A stretch of DNA of 64,000 bases from Hansfordia pulvinata. Taxonomy: Eukaryota; Ascomycota; Sordariomycetes; Xylariales. Shown here piece by piece: positions 1-12,907 of the stretch. The translations under genes were made by a program, and so were the position numbers. Position 1 is the first letter of the stretch. Each line of letters opens with the position of its first letter. The stretch covers positions 1,860,001 through 1,924,000 of the forward strand of contig BJKQ01000008.1 of NCBI GenBank assembly GCA_006538405.1, written 5' to 3'. Below the pieces are notes generated by a model. That model saw nothing but the letters and a program-made list of their open reading frames with translations. It was not told where the DNA came from and made no database searches.

Positions 1-3000
1 AGCCTCTCCCCAAATCCCGATGCACGTCAGTGCGCGCAGACCCGAGAGAGATCAAAGCGCTGGCTGTCAGGTCCCGCGTGGCAAAAGTGCACACATGGAT
101 CCTGACCCAGTACGATTGGAAGCTACAAGTAAGAAGAGATACCTACGATACTACGGTACCTACCTCACTCTGGTCGCACTCATAGGTACATGTAGATCAG
201 GTTGGGTACCCTGCAGAGCCGAGTACGAGTAGGTACCTGATGGTAGGATGGAGATACCTTAGATTACCTAATGTACCTTCCATGTGCCCCAGGGACGCCT
301 GGCTGCCGGCTGCCGGCCTGGATCGGGGCGATGACCTCCTCCAGGAGTGCAGCTACAGGCTACGGGACAGAACCTACCTCGGTACCTCAATAATGAGCTT
401 GATGAGAGATGGATGCGTGGCAGCGGAAGGTAGGTAGGTAGGCGGGATGCGAGCTTCTACGCGTACCTCTTCACTATTGCCGCTCACCAACTAAGTCATC
501 AACACGGGCGAAATTTCGTTGGTGGCATCCTTTGCCGCTTCGAGCGACCGACGGGCTGCGAGGTAAGATCACGAGGCGCGCGCCGCCCAGCTGCGTGCGC
601 CAGCGGGCGGGCGTGCGTGCGTGTCCAATTGGATTGGTTGCGCAGGTCCCACGGCCTACGTCTCGTACTGCATGTCGAGCTGCAGCTGCTTGGGCGATGA
701 GGCCTTTGTGCAGAGGAGTGGAAGCCCTTCCAGTCCCTCCCCCGGCCAGGCCTCGGCTTTCTATGAGTACATACATGTAGTATATGGGTATAACGGGCGC
801 CATTATCACGACGAACGAGTGGTTGAGCAAATACAGTGGCTAGTGTCGGTACGTTCAGGAAAGCTGACAACCGCAGCCGCCTACCGCTGTGCTCTGGCAG
901 GAGACTTGAGAATTTGGTCATCAGAGTGAATTGTATGGTGCTGGCAGGCGAGAATATCGCGAGACGTCTACTGGTACGGGGGAAGCAGTGCGAGTACTAG
1001 TAAGGTAGTAGGTAATAAGGTAGGTAATGAGGTAGGTTAGGTGCTCCATGTCGTAAGGTAGGTACTTGGAGGGTGGCGGCTCGAGGGTCCGAACGGCGGG
1101 AATCCTGGCCCAGGGTCGGCCTTGGGGCCAGGTATCGTATCGGCCCATGTCCCGGCGCCTCGACGCTGCCCACCATGGGTTGGTTGGGCGAGCTGCCCAC
1201 CATGGGTTGGGGTCCCAGCCCAGTCCCGGTCCCGCGTCGCAGGGCTCCCTGTCGCCGCGCGCACTCGGCGGGCGAATCAGCAGAGGCACCCCAATGTCCC
1301 AGGCGCCTCAGTGAAACCCGCCAGGCCGCCGAGTCGACCGACGACGTTGTTTGAGACTGTTTGGCCGCCCGGCAACGGGAAAGGCATAGGTACCGAGCGT
1401 TTGCAGGACCCGAGCCTGAACTGGCCGCAGCTTGACACCCGGACGCAAGAAGCCCCAAGAGTCATGAAGAATTGAAGATTATTGAGAATGCCCAGTCTCA
1501 ATGGATCCATTAGGTACCTCCTACCTACCAAAGGCGGCACTGTGCCAAGACGACAGCTACAAGTCGTCACGTACCTACCTAGTGTAGCTAGGTACGTAGG
1601 TACTCAGGTTTCCAAAGGTATACCTCTCTGAACACGTCGAGCTTGGGGTGCGGACATGGATGCCACGAGGCACGAGTTCTTCCCGTCGTTTGTGAGTCCA
1701 AGTCTCGGGACGCAAGTACTCCATGCTATTTTCGTAGATATCTGCACATAGGCAGGCGTAGCAGGTGCCGGGCATCATTAAATTACCTACATAATGTACA
1801 GTTCGTTGCGAGTTCTCGCAGAACAGGTGACAGCAAATGGATAGATAGCTAAGCCTCGAGGCCCATCACCCATGTGGCCGGCCCGTCAAAACCTTACTTT
1901 GTGATCCCAGGTGCCGACGGCCAGTTCAAACGACTGACCAGGCAGAGCCAGCCCGAGCTCATTCCAAGATCTTATTTTGGGACGGCTGGAGGCCCAAGCT
2001 TGGTCCCGTACGAGTACTCCATCCTCGCATGTAAAGTGCCTGACGGAGTACACAGCCAATGAGTGCGAGTACCTACGAGTGTCTACGAGCACTCCCATCG
2101 TCTTGCCAGGAGGGTGGCAGTGTTAGCCGGGCGGAGTGGGTGCGGAGCTAGCGGTTCTTCAGGCGTGATTCATCGTGTCTGGTCACTGGGTGGAAACACA
2201 AACGGAGGGCAGACTCGATTTCGATGCGCGCGAAACAGGGAGGACCTCAGCATTGATGGGTGAGGTACCTACATGTACGTGGGTACATCCTGAGAGATAC
2301 ATCACATGGAAGGCATGCGCCACATGCAGCAGTCTTGCCGGGAAGATGGAGTGCCTAATGTACCTAGGTATCGAAGGAAGCTCCCCAGCCCTCGGTCTGT
2401 GAGCTTTTTCATAAACTTGGACGGGTGCTCAGTCAAGGTAAGTGATTATTACGGAGTAGTCGCAGAGCCAAAGGATTGGCACGAGCCTTCGCGCATTCGA
2501 TGTGCTCGGTACGGATAACCAGCCGGCTCCGTCGACCGGACGCCAGATCGTGGCCGCGCAGATTCGCAATCTCGCGCCGGGCGGAGCGGCCACCAGCCCC
2601 AGAGGAGTCAGGCAGCGCATCCAATCCAGCTGAAGGCCCCCGGGGGAGGAGAGCTTCCTCCAGGCGGACAAGTCCCCATGTCCCCGGCCCCATCTCCATC
2701 TCCAAATGGCGGGCAGAGCCCTTGGCCAGACAGAAACGCTGGCCGACCGGTTCAGCATTTGCGCAGAGGGCATCTGGCCGTCTTGGCCAATGAATCGGGA
2801 GTGCGCAGTCCACGGCAACGATCGCAGATGGCTGGTTCTCATAGGGGAGTAACCGGGGGGAAGGGGTGCCCGCTGATGAGTTCTTGTGTCGAGACGGGAT
2901 CGAAGCATCAGGCCTCACAAGTACATCGCGTAATGATTCAGCCCCGCGTTATCATCAATTTGACAAGGGCCACCAGAAACGAACCCTGTCTTTCTAAGCT

Positions 3001-4000
3001 CAACATACATTCAAGCACATCGCGTTGACGTTTCATACTCGCACTCGAGAGTTCTTGTCTGCGTGGGAGAATTGACGTTAAAGCCGTGTCCCCTGGTTCA
3101 TTTCACTTATTTCACCCGCGCAAGGATGGATAGGCACACTCTCTCGCTGTCTCGGAGCAATCGCAGTACGAGTAAAAGCTTAGGGAACCCCTGGCCGGAC
3201 TCAAGGCCACAAGGGCGGGCTGGCTCTTTGCGTATATGTTTTCTTTCTTCTGCCCACTCGCCGACTTGGCAAGCCTCTTTTTGGCCCGCACCTGACCCAA
3301 GCAACCGAACGAACCAGACCTCCAGGTAGGTACTACGCGTACCTGACCAAGCACATCCATCCAGAGGCATGCGCGTGGGGATGGTCTACCCGTACTTGTG
3401 GTGTTCCGGTCATGGCTGTACTCGTACCGGTAGGCTGGCCGCAATCTCTTCTTTGCACACCTGAGGCGAGCAGCTCTCCCTTCCAGCTGTGAGTACTCGT
3501 ATCGTACGCAGGTGGACACAGTGTGAGGTAGCGAGTCAGGTGCCGGCAAGGCACCCGCAGTATGATAAGTAGGTAGGTATCCACGGTACCTACCTAGCCA
3601 GCATTGGATGTTCCCCCAAAGCCGAATGCCGTGATGTTGCGAATTCTTGTACAATGGACACATGTAGGGCATCTACAGCACATGCAAGAGGTACCTAGCG
3701 TACATCTACATAGGTTTAGTACCTCGTAGGTAGGCACGCGTATCGCACATTGGATGGATCTGCTGGCAGGCACCCGATGGCTCAGATCACTGGCGAAGGA
3801 CATCCTTGGAGTACCTGTAGCTGTACCCGATGCAGTGCCATTCCGCAGAGACGCCGAGCCTCCAGGCGGAGGCGAAGGCGCTCCAGCGTCAGCTGGTCGT
3901 TAAAGCGAATCGACATTTCACTGGACGCCCATCCGTGGGTGGATTGGATGTCATGGCCAGTAGGGAAGAGTACTCGTGGAATCGTGCGGAGTACATGCCT
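1..4000. other. Intergenic DNA rich in GTAC/GGTA words, no gene seen
   Basis: No frame in this stretch shows a recognisable protein family, sustained coding bias or a plausible exon chain. The open frames are short and overlap on both strands. What is visible is a high density of short related words such as GGTACC, TAGGTA, TACCTACC and ACGAGTAC, for example around 224-240, 428-441, 1000-1035, 1505-1605, 2262-2372, 3320-3345 and 3565-3600. The same words recur in other gene-free stretches of the window and are nearly absent from exons. There is no TTAGGG array, so this is not a telomere. Confidence 0.6.
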
Positions 4001-4399
4001 GTGTGCTGGAGAAAAGGTATACATAGAGCTGACCCGCCTTTCTCTCCGCCTCACCCCACCTACATGTAGCTTGGCGTGGTGGTACCTTTCGCTACGGTCC
4101 GGCACACGAGAGCCGCGCGTAGCTCGGTGTACTTACACGTAGTCCCAGTACCTGTGCCTGCACCTCCTTCCAATTGCATCTGCAATTGGAAGCCTCCAGA
4201 TGGGAGCTGTGTTAGATGGATGGCCCTGAAGCCCGCCCACGCCAATAACCAGTGTCAGCCGGGGACGACCGCCAGCCATCATCCATGGATGGATCAGTCA
4301 ACCGCCTTTCTCACCCACGCCCACTTGGATCCCGAACCCTCCTCACCCGCAGCGCCCTGCATCGCACAGCGCCATCCTCCCCCGAGCCACGACGACAAC

Positions 4400-5068
4400 C
4401 ACCTCGCCACCTCCCCAGCCGCCTCGCTTTGCTGCACGACCTACCCTACCTACCTGACCTACACCGCGCAAGGTCGCCATCCTCGCTGCGCCTTCTACGC
4501 TGTCTTGCCACGACCCGGCCCTCTACCGCCGCCGCACCGACGAGCCAAACACCATCAATTCTGCCTCTCCGCCGCTTTTGTCCGCCCACCTGCGCCTCTT
4601 TTCCCTAGGACTCGCCGCCTCGCACGTCACGTCAGAGACATCCAGGCTTGAAACTGCCCCCGAGCCTTGCCCAGGCTCCTCTCTCCCAGCTTCCGCCACC
4701 AGCTCGACTCGCTATCGCTGAATATTGTATCGCTGCTTTTCGACAGCCTTCCCGTCTTCGCTGCTCCCCCTCCTCGGTCTTGTCTCCCATTGTGAGCCTG
4801 CGCGCGTCGACTTGGGCCTCCTTGCTATAGCCACCTCTCAATACGCTGCCGGGCGTCGCCGTCGCCGGCAGCAACGCACTAGCACCCCTCGCAGCCACGA
4901 CGTTCGCTTTCTACCGACCGCCTCGCATTACCTGCGCTGCGCGCCGCCACCGCCGCCCTTCCGTTCTCTGCCTCTGCGCCCACATCTGCGCCTGAAACCC
5001 CCCAAGCAATGACCTGAGGCATTGTCGTTGATGGCGCGCGCCTTTTCGGACTTTGGTGCCAACTGTGA
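4400..5068 (+). promoter_or_regulatory. Pyrimidine-rich upstream/5' leader region of the adenylate cyclase gene
   Basis: The 600-700 bases before the adenylate cyclase start are strongly C/T-biased on the plus strand, with repeated CCGCC, CCTC and CTCGCC tracts. This is typical of promoters and long 5' leaders of filamentous-fungal regulatory genes. Several short upstream ATGs are present but none opens a convincing protein. No TATA box stands out. The transcription start cannot be placed from sequence alone. Confidence 0.4.
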
Positions 5069-8000
5069 GTGACCATGACGCGGGAAGATGGTCGCATCAG
5101 CTCTTTCGCGAGCTCCAGCAGCGGCCGCTCCAACGTCACAGTTAAGCCATCCGCGCCGACGCGTGCTGCCACCGCTACGCCCTCTTCTACGTCTTCCAAG
5201 ATGCCCAGGCCTTTGAAGCTAGCCGGCGACCATGGCAAATTCAGGTGCGTCTTCTCTCCTCTTAAACCCCTTCCCCCCCTTTAGTAGTCGCTCGCACACT
5301 TTTCTCGCTGCCCCCTGAGCGTCGAGTATCTCACCGTCATTGTTTTTGTATCACTTTGCCTGTCGCCTTTGCCGCAGCAAGCCTCTGGCTCGGGGATCAG
5401 ACGCCTGCGGGGGTTGCTGCCGACGATGTTTGCAATGCCATCATACCATCCCACCTGAGACCCTGAAGCAGACCACAAAAGCGCACACGGGCCTCATGCC
5501 AGGGTGGCTCTGTATGCCGAATTGCGCTGGGGCCACTCCGCGCCCGGCCCTGCGCCGAACCGCGTGCGGACTTGGTCTATGCTTCAGGTCCGACCTTGTC
5601 GGCTTGCGCACTGTCACCCGCTTCGCTCCATTCCGTTCTCGCACCCTGCCTTTGCCCCAGACACAGCCTGGTTCCATGCGCGGAACTGGTCGTCTTAGTC
5701 TCAAGCCCCCCTGGTTCTCAAACTAACGCCCGGGCTCGTGCCGCACACCCCGTTGTTTAGGCACATCAAAGAAGAGTCCCATGCCGACGTCTCACCTGCA
5801 TCAACCCCGAGAGACCGCCCGCCACCTCCGCCAGCCACATATTCCAGTCCCGCTTATGGTGACCACCGCCGCATCAGCGACCTCGCCAACTACCGCCGCG
5901 AACTGGCCGTACTTGACCATTCCAGCGGACGTGTCCCTCAAATTCAGAGGGACCCTCCCAACGACGGACCCAACGCGCAGTACAACGTCGCACCTTGGAT
6001 GGCCATCAACGGCGGTGGTGGCGGTGGATCTGGCGCTGGCGCTGGGTACACATCGGCTTCTCACGCGCCCCCCTCAGGCCCCGGCAACTCGAGCTTCTTC
6101 TTCGACCACGACTCTAGCGACGGTCTCTCAAGCAGCACCTCGCAGCTGTCGCCTGCATTTCGTCCGCCAGGCTCTCGCGGCGGCCTTGGCCTCGGCAACG
6201 ACTTCATGGACTCCCTGTACAGCGACGACCGGCGGCCATCGGTTGCAAGCACGACGACGGCCAGCAGCACGGGCTCCAAGAACAGCACAAACCGGGGGGG
6301 CATGAAGAAGCTGCAGGGCTTCTTCGGCGAAGAGTTTCCCGGCCGCGATGGGTCCGACTCGAGCCTTCCGACCGGTAACAGCACCCAGGGTAAGGACAAA
6401 GATCAACGATCTTACTCATTCAACCGCCCCCGGCGGGAGAGGAACCACTCCAATGCTACGGACATTACGCGCGACGCCTCGCCGTCTGATTCGCGGCCCA
6501 GGACCCCTGTGCCCTCCAGTGACGTGGTGCCATTTCTATACCAAGAGGCCGATGACATCGCCATGTATGGAGATGCGCCGGTCCGTGACACGCTGGTTGG
6601 CCCAGATCGGGAGCGATACGCACAGGATAGCACTTCTGGTCAGCCCCCACCCAAGACCTCGTCCTCCAACCGCTCTGGCCACTCAGCCGTCCACCTGCCC
6701 GGTCACCACCATCACCATCACCTTGCCCAAAGCCACCACCGCCATGACTTGAGCAATGAAGATTCTAATCCGTTACGACCAGGGACGAGCCGGGAGGACA
6801 CGTTTTACAGCAACCAGTCCGGGAGAGATCGGAGCGGCATGGTCCCGGCCATGAGGACCCGTACTCAGAGCCCAACACCCAGCGGCCACAGCGGCAGCAG
6901 CAAAATGACTTCCGGTGACGGTCAGACTTCCCCGGGAGGCAGCACTACCGGCAAGAGAGGCCTATTCGATCGACTACGGCGACACCCCAAACAGAAGGAA
7001 GACACCGCTCGCTTGCGCGGCCTGCCCGGCTCGTCCCGATCGCTCGCCCACTCGTCATCAAGGCAAGACCTCGGCCGCGCCTACAACACCCCCTACGAGA
7101 AGCCGCTTCCTCCAAATGTCGAGTATGACAGCAGCGCGTATGCGCCAGCCGGCCCCCCTCCTCCGGCCCCCACGCCGCGTTCACTCCAGGGACAACAAGT
7201 TCGCCAGGGCACATTCAACAAGAAGTCCCCATTCGCCAAAGGCAAGCGACAGCAACGGCCGTATGAAGACATTGACGAGTACATTGGTCCGACTGATCGA
7301 AACGACCCCGGGAACATGTTTGTCCTAGACACCAATCTTAATGACATGGAGGGCATCCTGGCCAAGCAAGCGCCACTGATGCCGATGGATCCCGCCATAT
7401 ACCAGCTGGCCGAGGCCGACGCCGTCCACGAGCCGCCCGCTCCGCCTGGGGGTGGTGCTTGGAATGCCCCAGACAGCTGGGCTGTCCGGCGCACTCTCGA
7501 GGAACGGGAAGCCCATGTTCCCGAGGTGGACGATGTCGGTACTCCGCCGCGGCCGGATGAGAAATTGGCACCCCACTGCATTCGGGTGTTCCGATCAGAC
7601 AGCACGTTTGTCACGGTGCAAATGCCCTTGAATGCCACCGTGACCGACGTCATGGCGCAGGTTGTTAAGAAAACCTACGTGACGGAGGGTCTCGAGAATT
7701 ACCACATCGTGTTGCGCAAGCACGATCTGTCTCGCGTCCTGTCAGCTCCAGAGCGGCCCCTGCTGATCCAGAAGAGGCTGCTGCAGCAAGTCGGCTATGA
7801 AGAGAAAGACCGCCTCGAGGATATTGGCCGCGAGGATAACGGTTATCTCTGTCGATTCTTGTTCTTGTCCGCCAGGGACAGCGACCTCACAAGCACGCCG
7901 CACGACTTGGGTTTCGGTCGCAATGCCAAGTACAACCACATCGATCTCTCAGGCCGAAACCTTATCACGATCCCGATCACTCTCTATTCCAAGACGACCG

Positions 8001-11000
8001 ATATCATATCTCTGAACCTCTCCCGCAATCTGTCCCTCGACCTGCCACGAGACTTCATTCAGGCATGCCCGCAACTGCGTGACATCAAATACGCCAACAA
8101 CGAGTCCCGCAAGCTGCCGATAAGTATAGGCAGAGCCGGGCGCCTGACATACCTGGATGTGTCTAACAATCGTTTGGAAGAGCTTTCACATGCAGAGTTG
8201 GGACGCCTGACAAACCTCCTCAAGATCAACTTGTCCAACAACCGTCTGAGTAGCCTGCCCCAGGATTTTGGCGCTTTCAAGTCCCTTCGCACCCTGAATC
8301 TGTCCTCGAACTTCTTGGACAAGTTCCCTTCCTTCCTTTGCGAATTGGGTGGTTTGATTGACATCGACGTCAGCTTCAACTCGATCTCATCTCTCCCCGA
8401 ACAGATTGGCAAGTTGAAAACGCTGGAGAAACTTGTCATTACGAACAATCGACTAGCAGCATCCTTGCCCTCCACACTCAGCGACCTTCACAACCTTCGT
8501 GAGCTGGACATCAAGTACAATGCGTTGACGTCAATTGACGTTATCTGCCGGCTGCCCAAGTTGGAAATCCTGTCTGCCGACCACAATTCGGTTTCGCAAT
8601 TCTCTGGAACCTTCGAGCGTGTCCGGAGTGTCAAGCTCAATTCCAACCCGATCACCAAGTTCGAGATCGAGAAGCCTGTCACGACCCTGAAGATGCTCAA
8701 TCTCTCTACCTGTCAGCTGGCAAGCATCGGCGGCTCGTTCATCAACATGCCAAATCTCGAGAGGCTCATTCTGGACAGAAACTACTTCGTCTCGCTGCCT
8801 GGCACCATCGGAACGCTGAGGAGATTAGAGCACTTCAGCATTGCAAACAACTCCGTGGGAGAGCTGCCCGCTGAAATTGGGTGTCTGACGGAGCTTCGCT
8901 TCTTGGACGTCAGGAACAACAACATTCGGAAATTGCCGATGGAAATCTGGTGGGCACAGAGGCTGGAGACGCTCAATGCTTCCTCGAACGTGCTTGAGAT
9001 CTTCCCCAAGCCAGCATCGCGGGCTCCTCAGTTACCCGGTGATAGCTCTACCCCCCGCCCGTCAACAGCAAACCGGTCATCCCTGGGCTCCCGAGCCAGA
9101 CTTCCAGCAGCGAGGATCTCCTGCCTGACGGCTCAAGGCGCCCAAGTCAAGCTTCCAGTGGACAGGCTTCGTCCAGCACTCTTCTCAGTGTCGGGCCCTC
9201 CCCAGTACCTGCCGGAGAGGCTCGGAAAAGCTCCGTTGTCTCCGTATACGGCAAAGGGGGACGCAAGACGTCGGTGGTGTCTAGAAGCACGGCGGCTGGC
9301 AGCGCTAACAACATCCCGCCTCCGCCTCCACTCAACCCAAGAAAAGATTCTGGAATGTCTGGTCGCCTTACCAATACATTTGCCGGCTCCCTGAAGCATC
9401 TGTACCTCGCAGACAACCAGCTTGATGACGAGGTCTTCGACCAGATCATCTTGTTGAATGAGTTGCGGATCCTCAACATGTCTTACAACGACATAGCGGA
9501 CATGCCCCAAAGGTGCATCAAGAGCTGGCCACAGCTGGTTGAGCTCTATTTGTCGGGCAACGATCTGACCAGTCTGCCTGTGGATGACCTCGAGGAATTC
9601 AGCTTGCTCCAAGTGCTTCACATCAACGGGAATAAGTTCACGAACCTCCCGGCTGATATTTCGCGGGCGAAGAAGCTAGCTGTCCTCGACTGTGGCAACA
9701 ACTCGCTCAAATACAACATCTCGAACGTGCCGTACGACTGGAATTGGAACCTGAACCCCAATCTCAGGTACCTGAACTTGTCTGGAAACAAACGACTCGA
9801 GATCAAACAGAGCAACCCGGTGGGCGGCGCGCAGAGCAGGGAACAGTACACTGATTTCAACCGTCTGATCAACCTGCGCGTCCTGGGATTGATGGACGTG
9901 ACCCTCACGCAGCCCAGCATCCCCGATCAAAGCGAGGACCGCCGAGTCAGAACGTCTGGTTCGTTGGCTGGCCACCTTCCATACGGCATGGCAGACACTC
10001 TCGGAAAGAACGAGCACCTGTCAACCATCGACCTGGTTGTTCCCAGATTCAACTCGTCCGACTCGGAAACCTTACTGGGTCTATTTGATGGCCAAGCTCT
10101 CTCTAGTGGTGGCTCTAAGATAGCCAAATATCTTCATGAGAACTTCGGGCACATCTTCACAATGGAACTCAAGGCTCTCAAGACTCGACAGCACGAGGGT
10201 CCCATAGACGCCCTCCGCCGAGCCTTCTTGTCTCTCAACAAAGACCTCGTGTCCCTGGCCATGGAGCACAACGAAAACAGGCCCATGGGACTGCACCGGG
10301 GCTCTGCGGCTCCCATTGCCCTCAGCAAGGAGGATCTCAACTCGGGCGGTGTTGCGACTGTCGCCTACCTCCAATCCCAGCAACTTTACGTTGCCAACGT
10401 CGGTGACGTTCAGGCCATGCTGATCCGATCCGATGGCAGTCACACGATGCTCACTCGCAAGCACGATCCCGCGGAGCCAGGAGAGCGCCAGCGCATCCGA
10501 GATGCCGGAGGCTGGGTCTCACGCCAGGGCCGCCTGAATGATTTGCTTCAGGTCTCGAGGGCCTTTGGATATGTAGACCTGATGCCGTCGGTGCAGGCCG
10601 CCCCCAACATCACGCATATCAACGTCACACCTCAGGATGAGACGATTCTGATCGCCACTCGCGAACTCTGGGAATACCTCACTCCAGATCTGGTGGTTGA
10701 CGTTGCAAGGTCTGAACGTGGTGATCTGATGCGGGCGTCGCAGAAACTGCGCGACCTTGCTATGGCCTATGGATCGACAGCGAAGAACATGGTCATGATG
10801 ATCAGCATCTCTGATCTCAAGAGACGGCAGGAGCGCTCCGCCAGGCTCCACAGAGGCCAGAGTATGTCGCTCTACCCCTCGGGCATACCTGATGAGTTCC
10901 AGAACCCCAAGCGCGGCAGAAAGCCCAAGGGTGAAGTGCTCGACTCCACATTGCACCGCTTGGCTCCCGAGGTGCCAGCACCGACGGAGAAGCCATCCAT

Positions 11001-12214
11001 CGTCTTCACGGACATCAAGAACTCGACCAACCTGTGGGAAATGTACCCATCGGCCATGAGATCGGCTATCAAGCTTCACAACGAGGTCATGCGGAGACAA
11101 TTGCGAAGAATAGGCGGCTACGAGGTCAAGACGGAAGGCGATGCTTTCATGGTCTCATTCCCGACCGCAACCTCGGCACTGCTCTGGTGTTTTGCCGTCC
11201 AAACCCACCTTCTGCAAGTCAACTGGCCAGCCGATGTCATCAACTCGGTCTCTGGTCAAGAGGTCTACGACAATGACAACAACCTCATCTTCAAAGGTCT
11301 TTCCGTGCGAATGGGTATCCACTATGGAGAGCCTGTCGCTGAGATTGATCCCGTGACCCGCCGGATGGACTACTTCGGGCCCATGGTCAACAAAGCGGCC
11401 CGCATCGAGTCTGTCGCCGACGGTGGTCAGATCACCGTCTCGGCCGACTTCATCTCGGAGATACAACGTTGCCTGGAGACCTACCAAGAGTCGGAAAGGA
11501 ACGAAGCATTGGCTGCTCAAGACACGTTTGATGACGACGCGACCGCTATGGCTATCCGGAAAGAGCTGAAGTCGCTCAGCTCCCAGGGCTTCGAGGTCAA
11601 GGAGATGGGCGAAAGGAAGCTCAAGGGCCTCGAGAATCCCGAGTGTGTTTACGCGCTGTACCCCCACGCACTTGCCGGCCGCATGGAATGCCACAACAAC
11701 GGCACGGCGGATGCTGTGGAAAAGCCCGCAACCTTGCAGCCTGGTGCTGAACTGGGCTTCGACCCCGACGTGATCTGGTCTCTGTGGCGCATCAGCCTGA
11801 GACTCGAGATGCTGTGCAGCACTCTGGAGGAGATGTCTGGCAGGGGCCTGCAGCCGCCCGAAACCGAGTTGTTGGAGCGTATGAAGCAGCGCGGTGGCGA
11901 GTTGACGGAGCGTTTCCTCTTCAACTTCCTGGAGCACCAAGTGAGCCGCATCGAGGTGAGTACACATCTTTCAACCGGGGGAGTGGGGTCCTTTAATAAT
12001 TGTTGGCAATTTGCAACTGACACGCAGCCAGACTTGTGTTTCTACGCTCGCTTTGCGCCACATTGCCGTTGGCGGTGGGCCAATCAGCCGCCTCGAAGAC
12101 CTCAGAACGCCAATGAACTCGCTCCTCGACGAAGTCGCAGTGCAGCTCGCCGAGCTTCAGCGATACAAGGCCCGCTACGGGCCGCTTGAGAACGACAGCA
12201 GCGACAACGAGTAG
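5069..12214 (+). CDS. cr-1: Adenylate cyclase (Ras-associating / LRR / PP2C-like / class III cyclase)
   Basis: Makes cAMP from ATP at the membrane under Ras and G-protein control; orthologue of Neurospora cr-1, Magnaporthe MAC1 and yeast CYR1. Exons read here: 5069-5244, 5761-11955, 12032-12214, about 2184 residues, close to the family size. Order: low-complexity Ser/Pro/His-rich N-terminus; Ras-associating domain near residues 660-760; long leucine-rich repeat array near 780-1140, resuming near 1270-1405; PP2C-like domain near 1475-1750; class III cyclase domain near 1800-2025 opening with VFTDIKNSTNLW and carrying GYEVKTEGDAFM. A 516-nt first intron has a CTAAC branch site, and a 76-nt intron precedes the conserved C-terminus. 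The frame breaks once, at the C6 run 9051-9056 between the two LRR blocks; one added base joins them. That looks like a sequencing deletion, though true inactivation is not excluded. Confidence 0.93.
5245..5760 (+). other. First intron of the adenylate cyclase gene (516 nt)
   Basis: Donor AG|GTGCGT at 5244-5250 and acceptor TTTAG at 5756-5760, with a CTAAC branch-point match near 5722. Joining 5244 to 5761 restores the phase: the last two bases of exon 1 plus the first base of exon 2 give an arginine codon before HIKEE. At 516 nt it is several times longer than the other introns in the window (50-150 nt). It is a candidate for regulatory content or alternative splicing. Confidence 0.75.
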
Positions 12215-12907
12215 GGCTTGTCTCCATGACTCCACGACAACATGACGCCGCCGCCTGTATGCTTGCCCGCATCGATCGAACCCGGCAGACCCTTTCTGGC
12301 CTGCCTGCGCTGTATTTTACATCCACGGCCGCGCGAACGATACCCCTTGACCTGAATAATTGAAATGTATATCTCTTCCCAATGTTAATGTGTTACGACG
12401 AAAACCACGGCTGTTTCGAGTTGGGCGGGCACCCCATTTTCGGCCTGCTTGTGTGGAGGCACAAGGATGAGTCCGCCTATCCAGCTTTGTGGTCTTGAGC
12501 TGTCGGCAACGCACGGGGGCCTGCTGTGCGATTCCCTCTGGGCGAACGGCGCGATGAGACACGTCCGATTTTCAGGGTGGCAACCAGTGACTGAAGATGG
12601 GCACGCGCTTTGGCTATCGCGGGTCGGTGCACTGGCCTGTGCTACCTGGCGTTCTGGATTTGACTGCTGCTTTGAAGGCTTCGCTGTTGGGTGATGTGAT
12701 AAAGTGCGGTCGGGCGTGGCTATTCTGGTGAGGAATTGGGCTGGGATGGGCGCGGCGGTAGTCGCAAGACTTGCATATCCAGACGCAACTTACAATGTGG
12801 GATCAGGATGCATAAGCTTGCCTACCACATGAGATAGCCTCCTTTGCAAAAAGTTGATACCAGTAGCGAATACAACCAACATCAATGTCATATGAACTCT
12901 CTTTCAT
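12215..12907. other. Downstream region of adenylate cyclase, no gene seen
   Basis: About 690 bases following the adenylate cyclase stop. The frames on both strands are short and unsupported. It presumably contains the 3' UTR and polyadenylation region of the upstream gene. No hairpin, repeat or RNA gene was noticed. Confidence 0.5.

Noticed and set aside
1..3760. GGTA/TACC repeats considered as telomere or CRISPR
   Set aside because: Not TTAGGG, no constant-length repeats with unique spacers, and scattered through the whole window.
11155..11967. 270-codon minus-strand frame
   Set aside because: Antisense of the adenylate cyclase catalytic domain.
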